Part shown: positions 50,122 to 56,963 of the stretch, in pieces
How positions within the stretch are numbered: the first letter of the stretch is position 1
Layout of the letters: each line of letters opens with the position of its first letter
Assembly (NCBI GenBank): GCA_905213265.1
Contig: CAJMHR010000005.1
Location: 1 to 64,000, forward strand
Source of the DNA: an uncultured Collinsella sp.
Lineage (GTDB): Bacteria > Actinomycetota > Coriobacteriia > Coriobacteriales > Coriobacteriaceae
DNA: 64,000 nucleotides
Direction: 5' to 3'
Program-made: the position numbers and the translations under genes
The notes under the pieces: generated by a model
Told to the model about the DNA's origin: nothing
Databases searched by the model: none
The model's input: only the letters and a program-made list of their open reading frames with translations

Positions 50122-50147
50122 CAAAGAAATCTGGCGAGAAAGCCTGA

Positions 50148-50525
50148 TTACTTGAGGGTGACAGCAGCGCCAGCAGCCTCGAGCTTCTCCTTGGCAGCCT
50201 CGGCGTCCTCCTTCTTGGCACCCTCGAGAACAGCCTTGGGAGCGCCCTCGACGACCTCCTTGGCCTCCTTCAGGCCAAGGTTGGTGAGCTCACGGACGGC
50301 CTTGATGACCTGGATCTTGTTGTCGCCGAAGCCCTCGAGCACGACGTCAAACTCGGTCTTCTCCTCGGCCTCAGCAGCGCCAGCAGCGGGAGCGGCGACA
50401 ACAGCGGCAGGAGCAGCGGCGGAAACGCCGAAGGTATCCTCGATAGCCTTGACGAGCTCGGAAGCCTCGAGAAGGGTCATTTCCTTAAGAGCATCGATGA
50501 TCTCATCGGTGGTAAGCTTAGCCAT
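50148..50525 (-). CDS. rplL: 50S ribosomal protein L7/L12
   Basis: 125 residues: N-terminal dimer domain (KLTTDEIIDALKEMTLLEASEL), Ala/Gly-rich hinge (~37-55) and C-terminal domain (KTEFDVVLEGFGDNKIQVIK, LGLKEAKEVVEGAPK). It forms the stalk that recruits EF-G and EF-Tu. Start at 50525, SD AAAGGA. Follows rplJ after 102 bases. Confidence 0.97.
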   Translation of the reverse strand: MAKLTTDEIIDALKEMTLLEASELVKAIEDTFGVSAAAPAAVVAAPAAGAAEAEEKTEFDVVLEGFGDNKIQVIKAVRELTNLGLKEAKEVVEGAPKAVLEGAKKEDAEAAKEKLEAAGAAVTLK

Positions 50526-50627
50526 TTCTAAGTCCTTTCGGTTTCCGTGTCTGTGCACGGAGATCAGTTAAAACACGGCGCGAATGCGCCAGGGGTGCGG
50601 CGTTGCCGCCGCGGGTGAAAACAGCGA

Positions 50628-51149
50628 CTAGGCTGCCTTCTGCTCGGAGACCTGCTGGATCGAACGAGCGAGACCAGAGGAAACGCCGTTGACGCAGACA
50701 GCGATGTCGCGAGCGAAACCGGAGATGAGACCGGCGATCTGGCCGAGAAGCTGATCCTTGGTGGGCAGCTCGGCGATAGCCTTAACATCATCAGCGGAAA
50801 CGGCCTTGCCGTCGGAGATACCGCCCTTGATCTCAAGGACGCCCTTGGACTGAGCGGAGAAGTCCTTAAGGGCCTTAGCGGCCTCGACCGGCTCGGACTC
50901 GTAGAACACATAAGCGACGGGGCCGGCGAGAATCTCGTCGAGCTCGGGCTGCTCCTGGTTCTTGAGAGCGATCTTGACCAGGTTGTTCTTGTAGACCTTC
51001 ATCTCGGCGCCGCACTCGCGAAGCTGATGACGCAGCTCCTGAGCCTGCTTAACCGTCAGACCGTTGTAGTTGACGACGAACAGACCGGCGTTCTCGGCGA
51101 TACGGGACTCGATCTCTGCAACCTTGTCGATTTTGTACTGCTGGGGCAT
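50628..51149 (-). CDS. rplJ: 50S ribosomal protein L10
   Basis: 173 residues starting MPQQYKIDKVAEIESRIAENAGLFVVNYNGLTV. Binds 23S rRNA and carries L7/L12 on its C-terminal helix. Strong SD GAGGAGG. The rplK-rplA pair that precedes it in many bacteria is missing. A terminator-like hairpin in its leader suggests attenuation. Confidence 0.97.
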   Translation of the reverse strand: MPQQYKIDKVAEIESRIAENAGLFVVNYNGLTVKQAQELRHQLRECGAEMKVYKNNLVKIALKNQEQPELDEILAGPVAYVFYESEPVEAAKALKDFSAQSKGVLEIKGGISDGKAVSADDVKAIAELPTKDQLLGQIAGLISGFARDIAVCVNGVSSGLARSIQQVSEQKAA

Positions 51150-51214
51150 GAATTACACCTCCTCGAATTCTTTCCGGGCACGGTCCGCCACAAGGACGTG
51201 ACGGGGGCATGTCC

Positions 51215-51251
51215 AAAAAGAAAGCCCCCGCGCTGCATGAGCGACGGGGGC
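51215..51251 (-). promoter_or_regulatory. Terminator-like attenuator in the rplJL leader
   Basis: On minus GCCCCCG (with CGCT inside) pairs with AGCG and CGGGGGC (51224-51251), followed by TTTCTTTTT (51223-51215). It lies 66 bases before the rplJ start, inside the transcript leader, where L10-L12 autoregulation acts in other bacteria. Upstream sequence to about 51310 may form the alternative fold. Confidence 0.6.
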
Positions 51252-51436
51252 GAGAAGACATATCTACTCGACCACCTCGGCTGGCGGGAAGTCCCATTAA
51301 GCTCGCGGGTAAGACCCGTTTGCGCCGGCTGTCTCTGGCAGCGGATTCGTGCGTGAACCGAAAGTATTATGGCGGGGACCCCGGCGTCGGTCAACGGGAA
51401 ACCGGGCTGCACACAATTCCACCATTCCGGCCACGT

Positions 51437-51553
51437 CGCCGAAGGCCGGGCGCAAGGTTTTCGCTCGGTCAAGTCCTGGCTCGCACGAAGAGCACATTAA
51501 GTGCTCTTCGGCTCGTGCGGAATCTACGAAAACCTTGCGCCCGGCCTTCGGCG
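51437..51553. repeat. Large nested palindrome, copy 3 (upstream of rplJ)
   Basis: Inner arms 51437-51463 and 51527-51553 are a perfect 27-bp inverted repeat. Beyond them, imperfect pairing continues out to about 51361 and 51621 (for example AACCGGGCTGC on the left against GCAGCCCGGTT on the right). The core 51464-51526 contains AGTCCTGGCTCGCACG, the hairpin GAAGAGCAC-ATTAA-GTGCTCTTC and CGGCTCGTGCGGAA. It follows the aminotransferase gene and precedes the rplJ leader. The gap 51150-51655 holds only this and the leader. Confidence 0.85.
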
Positions 51554-51655
51554 GCGCGGCCTGCGGTGACTTTGGGGCAGCCCGGTTTTCCGTTGGCCGG
51601 CGCGCCCCACTCATAATGCTTGGGTCGGTGGGCTGATGTGTTGCGTCCCTGAGGA

Positions 51656-52792
51656 CTATAAGGTCGAAATGAAGGTGGACAGGCGGTGGAGGCCTTCGTC
51701 TAGGTCTTTGTCGGAGTCGCAGTAGCTTAGGCGGATGTGGCCTTCGGTTCCGAAACAGTCGCCCGGGACTAGGGCTACGTTTGCCTCTTTGATGGCTTTG
51801 ATGCAGAAGTCTTCGCTGGTTAGGCCGAACTTTTTGATGCTCGGGAAAGTGTAGAAGGCTCCTGCGGGCTCTACTACGTCGAGGCCCATGGCGTCTAAGG
51901 CTGCGAGTACGCGTTCGCGGCGGGCTCGGTAGACTTTGAGCATGGGGGTTGGGTCGACGGTCAGGGCTCGGGCTGCGGCGTCCATTTCGAAGGAGACGGC
52001 ACTCGATACTAAGTATTGGTGAGCCTTGGCGATCTCGGCGATGACGGGTGCCGCTGCCGCGAGCCAGCCCAGGCGCCAGCCGGTCATGGACCAGGGCTTG
52101 GAGAAGCTCTCGATGACGACCGTCTGCTCACGCAGCTCCGGGTGACGCTGGGCAAAGCGCTCGTAGCCGTCCACGTAGACCAGGCGGTTGTATACGTCGT
52201 CGCAGACCACGTAGATGCCCGCCTGCTCTGCCACGCGCGCCACGGCGTCGAGCGAAGCCGCGTTGAGGATGCAACCCGTAGGATTGTTGGGCGAGCAGAT
52301 GACGATGGCCTTGGTCGCCGGCGTCACGCAAGCACGAAGTGCGTCCTCGTCAATCTGGAATTGCGCAGGCTCCGTATCCAAAAAGACCGCCTTGGCGTGG
52401 TTGGCCACGACGATGCTCTCGTACAGGCCAAAGGCAGGCGTGGGGATGATGACCTCGTCGCCGGGGTTGAGCATAGCCATGAATGTTGCCGACAGTGCCT
52501 CGGTCGCACCGTCGGTCAGGATGACCTCATCGGCGGAAAACGTAAGGCCCGCGTCCACCATGTAGGCAGATAACGCCTCACGCAGGGCGGGGCGCCCGTT
52601 GTTGGGCGGATAGTGCGTGTCACCGCGGTCCAGTGCGGCGGTCACCTCGGCGCTAATCACATCGGGCGTGGGAAAATCGGGCTCGCCAAGCGCAAGCGCG
52701 ATGCACCCCGGGTGCTGGGCGGCGAGCGCGTTGATCCGGCGGATACCGGAGGGCTTGAGCATGGCAAGCGAGGTATTCATGGGCAGACGCAT
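51656..52792 (-). CDS. PLP-dependent class I/II aminotransferase
   Basis: 378 residues, fold type I: ALGEPDFPTPDVI near the N-terminus, SPNNPTGCIL (~168), CDDVYNRLVY (~197) and the PLP lysine in ESFSKPWSMTGWRLGW (~231), followed by the arginine of EGHIRLSY near the C-terminus that binds the substrate carboxylate. Resembles aspartate/aromatic aminotransferases; the amino acid is not assignable. SD AAAGGAA. Monocistronic; its 3' end runs into the large palindrome. Confidence 0.9.
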   Translation of the reverse strand: MRLPMNTSLAMLKPSGIRRINALAAQHPGCIALALGEPDFPTPDVISAEVTAALDRGDTHYPPNNGRPALREALSAYMVDAGLTFSADEVILTDGATEALSATFMAMLNPGDEVIIPTPAFGLYESIVVANHAKAVFLDTEPAQFQIDEDALRACVTPATKAIVICSPNNPTGCILNAASLDAVARVAEQAGIYVVCDDVYNRLVYVDGYERFAQRHPELREQTVVIESFSKPWSMTGWRLGWLAAAAPVIAEIAKAHQYLVSSAVSFEMDAAARALTVDPTPMLKVYRARRERVLAALDAMGLDVVEPAGAFYTFPSIKKFGLTSEDFCIKAIKEANVALVPGDCFGTEGHIRLSYCDSDKDLDEGLHRLSTFISTL

Positions 52793-52885
52793 GGCGTTCC
52801 TTTCGTAAGGGTTGCACTAGGATAGCGCGGCGGGGCGCCGCCGGACGGTGTAACCTAAACGGAAACCAACCGGAAAGGAGGCAGC

Positions 52886-53548
52886 ATGGAGCCGACCGCG
52901 CGCAGCGATGTACCAAAAACGCTGCAAACCATTGCGTATATCAGCATTCCCAATAGTGCCGATCTTGAGTTTTTGCTCTGGGACTTGCAGGATGCCATCG
53001 CCGCCTATGCTCAGCTTTCTGGCACCGCGCTCCCCCGCCCAGTCGACTTGAAGGCAAATGACGCCGGCAGCGTTGCCGATGGCATCGTGCTGGCCATTGA
53101 AGATGTGGCTGACGATGAGACGTTGACAGCTATCGAGCAGGCGCTTGAGCGCTTTGGCAGTACGGGAGCGCGTGTCTATGCCGTGATTCGAGCCGCACGA
53201 CAGGGCGCTGAGCAGGCGCGTGGGACCGCCGTTCGCCTGCACAAGGCATGTGAGCGCCATGACCAATTGTGGTGTGGCGGCGTTGCCATCTGCGCCGGCA
53301 GCGGCATCGCAGCGCTTCGTCGCTCCCCGCGCATGGGACTCTTGCGGCGACCGTTTTCGGAGGCCATGGACAAGCTCGTGGGCGCCGTTCGCATGGGGTG
53401 TTCCGTCAAGCATGCACAGCGACTTGGCGGCGGCAATGCCGCCAACGTCGACGCCGACGGCATGGTTTGCGCCGAGCCAGCCGTGCCCGCGCCGATCTGG
53501 CGAGGCGTTCTGAAACGTCTGGGCGCCCACGCTCAAACAAAAATCTAA
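52886..53548 (+). CDS. Unknown protein, possibly flavodoxin/NADPH-oxidoreductase related
   Basis: 220 residues, not recognised with confidence. It starts after a perfect SD (AAAGGAGG) at 52886 and uses the same GC-rich third positions as its neighbours, so it is a real gene. Visible features: VYAVIRAARQG (~100), WCGGVAICAGSGIAAL (~130-145), then RMGLLRRPFSEAMDKLVGAVRMG, which recalls the end of some flavodoxin-fold oxidoreductases (GGG..GPLRRP-SEA-D). The N-terminal half lacks an obvious FMN loop. No signal peptide or membrane helix. Divergent from the aminotransferase and convergent (1-base gap) with the glycosylase gene. Confidence 0.6.
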   Translation: MEPTARSDVPKTLQTIAYISIPNSADLEFLLWDLQDAIAAYAQLSGTALPRPVDLKANDAGSVADGIVLAIEDVADDETLTAIEQALERFGSTGARVYAVIRAARQGAEQARGTAVRLHKACERHDQLWCGGVAICAGSGIAALRRSPRMGLLRRPFSEAMDKLVGAVRMGCSVKHAQRLGGGNAANVDADGMVCAEPAVPAPIWRGVLKRLGAHAQTKI

Positions 53549-53549
53549 A

Positions 53550-54113
53550 TTAAATAACAGCCCAGTCAACGGCTTCGTGCCAACGCTCGACAAGACGCTC
53601 CAGGCGCCAGGCGGCATTGGCGGGACTTGTCGAGGGCAGGACGATGGCAGGCAGCCCCGTCCGATCTTGCAAGTAGCGTTTGTAGAGTCGCCCTGCCGTA
53701 CCGCCGTTACAGACAACGACCTCGATCGGCGCGGCATCGGTAATGCACTCGATATGTGTCGGCACAACGTTACGAATGCTCGCGTCGCTCGAGCCCTTAA
53801 TGTCGCAGCTCTCGATTGCATCCCACAGGGCTACGCCGCCGTTCAGCAGCATGGCCCGCTTGGCGGCAATGGAGGCATCAAGCGTCGCGGGCTCACCGCT
53901 TGCCAAAGGATCGCCCTCGTTGGGCGGCACAGGCATACCGAGGCACGTGGCCATCACACGCCAAAAGCGATTCTGAGGGTTGCCGTAATAAAAGGCGTTG
54001 GCGCGCGAAAGCACCGAGGGAAACGACCCGAGCACCAAAACGCGCGAGTGCTGGTCGAACACGGGCTCAAACCCATGCTCAATATGTTGATAGTCCTCGT
54101 CCGGCGCTGTCAT
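53550..54113 (-). CDS. DNA-deoxyinosine glycosylase-like protein (uracil-DNA glycosylase superfamily, family 6 type)
   Basis: 187 residues with HGFEPVFDQHSRVLVLGSFPSVLSR, the family motif LGSFPS, and YYGNPQNRFWRVMATCLG, which match family-6 hypoxanthine-DNA glycosylases; SPANAAWRLE is the C-terminal motif. These remove deaminated bases (hypoxanthine, sometimes uracil) from DNA. It lies 3 bases after the GH13 gene stop and should share its mRNA, an unexpected pairing. Confidence 0.85.
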   Translation of the reverse strand: MTAPDEDYQHIEHGFEPVFDQHSRVLVLGSFPSVLSRANAFYYGNPQNRFWRVMATCLGMPVPPNEGDPLASGEPATLDASIAAKRAMLLNGGVALWDAIESCDIKGSSDASIRNVVPTHIECITDAAPIEVVVCNGGTAGRLYKRYLQDRTGLPAIVLPSTSPANAAWRLERLVERWHEAVDWAVI

Positions 54114-54116
54114 GAT

Positions 54117-55493
54117 CTAGGCTCTCAACAGATAGCGCACCTCGTAGGGTGCAAGCTCAAGGGTACCCGTCAGCTCGACCGTGGGCGCATCGTCGGCAAG
54201 CAGGTCGACGAAGGACCCGTTGAGCTCGCCGGCGCCAAAGGTGTAAGGCTCACCCACAGCATTCACCGCCACGAGTGCCGTCGCGCCGTCACAGGCGCGC
54301 TCGAACAGCAGCTGCTTGTTCTGGATCACCACGTTGCGATAGGCACCGTAGTTGAGAGCACGGGCAGCCGCGTCGTCGGCCGAGCGAAGGTGCGCAAGCT
54401 GCGTGATGAACGCCGTCAGCTCGTTGGGCGCAGGCTCATTGAGCGCAGGTCGCAGCGCCCAGTCGCCATCGGGGCCACCCTTTTCGCCGGCAATTCCCCA
54501 CTCGCTGCCATAGTAGACGCACGGGATGCCCGGCATGCCAAAGAGCATGCCGTAGGCGGGACGCAGACACGACTTGTCGGTGAGGATACTTGCCAGGCGC
54601 GGCACATCGTGGTTGTCGACAAACGACAGCAGATGTTTGCCGCGGTAGATGCACCACGGATCGCCGCCAAACTGGCGGTGCAGCGAATGGGCGATCTCGA
54701 ACATGTTGACCGAGTTAAAGCTGGAGTACAGGCCCTTGTAGCACTCGTAGTTGGTGCAGGAGTCGAGCATCTCGTCGTTGACGATTTGGTTGTAGTCGCC
54801 GTGGAGCGTCTCGCCGATCAGCACAAAGTCGGGCTTGAGCTCACGGGTAAAGGCGTGCAGGCGGCGCATAAAGTCGCGGTCGAGCATATAGGCAACGTCC
54901 AGGCGCAGGCCGTCGACGCCAAAGACCTCGGCCCAGCGGCGCACGGACTCGAGCAGGTAATCGACCACAGCGGGATTTTGCAGGTTGAGCTTCACAAGCT
55001 CAAAATGGCCTTCCCAGCCCTCGTACCAAAAGCCATCGCCATAGCAGGAATCGCCGTCAAAGCTAATGTGGAACCAGTCCTTGTACGGCGAGTCCCACTT
55101 GCGCTCCTGCACATCGCGGAAGGCCCAAAAACCGCGGCCGACGTGGTTGAAGACGGCATCGAGCACCACGCGGGTGCCATGGGCATGCAGCGTGTCGCAT
55201 ACGGCGGCAAAGTCGGCGTCCCCACCCAGGCGACGGTCGATATGGCGCAGGCTGCGTGTATCGTAGCCGTGGCTATCAGACTCGAGCGGCGGGTTGATGA
55301 GCACAGCGCCAACGCCGAGTTCCTGCAGGTAGTCGGCCCATTGGGCAATCTTCATGATGGGGGCATCGGGGCTAGCTGTGGCATCGGCGGCCTGGGCGAG
55401 CTCATCCTCGGCAACGGGCGCGGCGTTTTCGCGCGGAGCTCCACAAAAGCCCAGCGGATAGATTTGATAGAACGTCGTCTCGTATGCCCACAT
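54117..55493 (-). CDS. GH13 alpha-amylase family glycosidase
   Basis: 458 residues, (beta/alpha)8 barrel: FYQIYPLGFCGAP, DAVFNHVG (region I), GLRLDVAYML (nucleophile Asp, ~220), VLIGETLHG (acid/base Glu, ~250) and FVDNHDVPR (Asp, ~318). Closest in pattern to neopullulanase/maltogenic-type enzymes. There is no signal peptide, so it is probably cytoplasmic and acts on imported maltodextrins or glycogen. Start at 55493 with GGGAGG. Upstream of the glycosylase gene in the same operon. Confidence 0.9.
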   Translation of the reverse strand: MWAYETTFYQIYPLGFCGAPRENAAPVAEDELAQAADATASPDAPIMKIAQWADYLQELGVGAVLINPPLESDSHGYDTRSLRHIDRRLGGDADFAAVCDTLHAHGTRVVLDAVFNHVGRGFWAFRDVQERKWDSPYKDWFHISFDGDSCYGDGFWYEGWEGHFELVKLNLQNPAVVDYLLESVRRWAEVFGVDGLRLDVAYMLDRDFMRRLHAFTRELKPDFVLIGETLHGDYNQIVNDEMLDSCTNYECYKGLYSSFNSVNMFEIAHSLHRQFGGDPWCIYRGKHLLSFVDNHDVPRLASILTDKSCLRPAYGMLFGMPGIPCVYYGSEWGIAGEKGGPDGDWALRPALNEPAPNELTAFITQLAHLRSADDAAARALNYGAYRNVVIQNKQLLFERACDGATALVAVNAVGEPYTFGAGELNGSFVDLLADDAPTVELTGTLELAPYEVRYLLRA

Positions 55494-55566
55494 AGCAACC
55501 TCCCGGTAAGCGCAACACAACGACATCCATTGTATGCCCAGCCTATACCCTCTCCCCCAAAATAAG

Positions 55567-55629
55567 TTGCGGTGGAATAGTTCCTGCTTGGGCCTTCAGA
55601 GGCCTTAAACAGGAACTATTCCACCGCAA
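55567..55629. repeat. Palindromic repeat/terminator, copy A
   Basis: Perfect 20-bp stem TTGCGGTGGAATAGTTCCTG (55567-55586) with its complement at 55610-55629; the loop holds GGCCTTCAGAGGCC. It lies 18 bases after the MFS gene stop and is followed on minus by CTTATTTT, so it can end that gene. Copy B is at 59706-59768. Confidence 0.8.
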
Positions 55630-55646
55630 TTGATGAGGGAACGTGA

Positions 55647-56843
55647 TTAGGCGACGGGCTTGGCGCGGCGGATAGCCGGGAACATCACCGTGATGGCGAG
55701 GATAACGCCCACGGCAGCGATCGCACCGCCCGCGTAGCCGATCCAGGCGATACCGGGGCCCGAAACCACGGCTCCACCGATCGCGGTACCCGTGCCAATA
55801 CCGAGGTTGAACAGGCCCGAGAAGATCGACATGGCGACGGCCGACGAGTCCGCCGGCGTGTACTTGATGAGCTCGGCCTGAAACGCCACGTTAAAGGCCG
55901 TGGCGCAGCAACCCCACAGTGCGCAGACGGCAAGCACTGTCACGAGCGACGATGCGGCCGGCCCCATGAGCAGCAGGGCCACCGGCACGCCGGAGAGCGT
56001 GATAGCCAAGAACGGGAAGCGATGCCCATCGAACAGGCGGCCGAACAGCCAGCTTCCGAGCAGACCGGAGCAGCCGAACGCCGTCAGCGTCATGGTGATA
56101 GCGCTTGCGTCGACATGGGCGACCTGAGCCAGGAAAGGCTCGATATAGCTGTAGCTTGCGTAATAGCCGGTCGCCATGAAGACCGTGACTGCGTAGAGCG
56201 CGATGAGGAGCGGGTTCTTGAGCAGCTCGGGCAGCTGTTTGACGGTAAAGCGCTCACCCGCCGGCATGGCCGGGAACACCGCTGCCTGGTAAACGGCCGC
56301 GATGGCTGAGAGGCCCCCGACCACGGCAAACGTCATGCGCCAGCCCACGGCCAAGCCAATGGCGCGGCCGAGCGGCAGGCCAAAGATCTGCGCGATGGAC
56401 GAGCCCGTAGCGATCATGCTGATGGCGAGCGCCCCATGGCGTGTGTCAACCAGGCGCGACGCCATGATCGAGGCGACTGACCAGAACACGGCATGTGCGC
56501 AAGCGACCACCAGGCGCGCGCAGACCAGGATGGGATAGGTCGGCGCCACGGCGGACAGGAACTGACCGAGCGAGAACACGGCAAGCACGCCCAGCAGCAT
56601 CCGCTTGAACTCAAAGCGCGAGGCGAACACCATGAGCGGCAACGACAGCAGCATGACGCCCCAGGCATAGACCGAGATCATGATGCCAGCTTGGGCCTCG
56701 GTGAGCGAGAACGACGCGGCGATATCAGTCAAAAGGCCGATGGGCATAAACTCCGACGTGTTGAACACGAACGCACAGCAGGTGAGCCCGACGAGTGGGA
56801 GCCACTGCCTGAGCGTGATGCCGTCTTGCCTTGCCTGACTCAT
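55647..56843 (-). CDS. MFS efflux transporter of the SotB/AraJ (DHA1) type
   Basis: 398 residues with twelve predicted membrane segments. FVFNTSEFMPIGLLTDIAASF matches the first helix of SotB (FIFNTTEFVPVGLL); RLVVACAHAVFWSVA and the inter-domain RFTVKQLPELLKNPLL loop fit. SotB-like proteins export sugars such as arabinose or IPTG, and drugs. Start at 56843 with GGAG nine bases away; TTG/ATG starts slightly upstream are possible. Monocistronic. Confidence 0.85.
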   Translation of the reverse strand: MSQARQDGITLRQWLPLVGLTCCAFVFNTSEFMPIGLLTDIAASFSLTEAQAGIMISVYAWGVMLLSLPLMVFASRFEFKRMLLGVLAVFSLGQFLSAVAPTYPILVCARLVVACAHAVFWSVASIMASRLVDTRHGALAISMIATGSSIAQIFGLPLGRAIGLAVGWRMTFAVVGGLSAIAAVYQAAVFPAMPAGERFTVKQLPELLKNPLLIALYAVTVFMATGYYASYSYIEPFLAQVAHVDASAITMTLTAFGCSGLLGSWLFGRLFDGHRFPFLAITLSGVPVALLLMGPAASSLVTVLAVCALWGCCATAFNVAFQAELIKYTPADSSAVAMSIFSGLFNLGIGTGTAIGGAVVSGPGIAWIGYAGGAIAAVGVILAITVMFPAIRRAKPVA

Positions 56844-56888
56844 ATATAACATCTCCAATCATTTTGAGCGGAGGCGATTATATAGCAA

Positions 56889-56923
56889 CGGTCCCGCATC
56901 CGTCAGTAACGGACACGGGACCG
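56889..56923 (-). terminator. Hairpin after feoAB
   Basis: CGGTCCCG+TCCGT (56889-56903) pairs with ACGGA+CGGGACCG (56909-56923) around a 5-base loop, 40 bases after the feoAB stop; the minus-strand flank is TTGCTATATAA, only moderately T-rich. Confidence 0.65.
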
Positions 56924-56963
56924 AAACAATTCGATACACAGAGGTTGCGCCGTCAATAAATAA

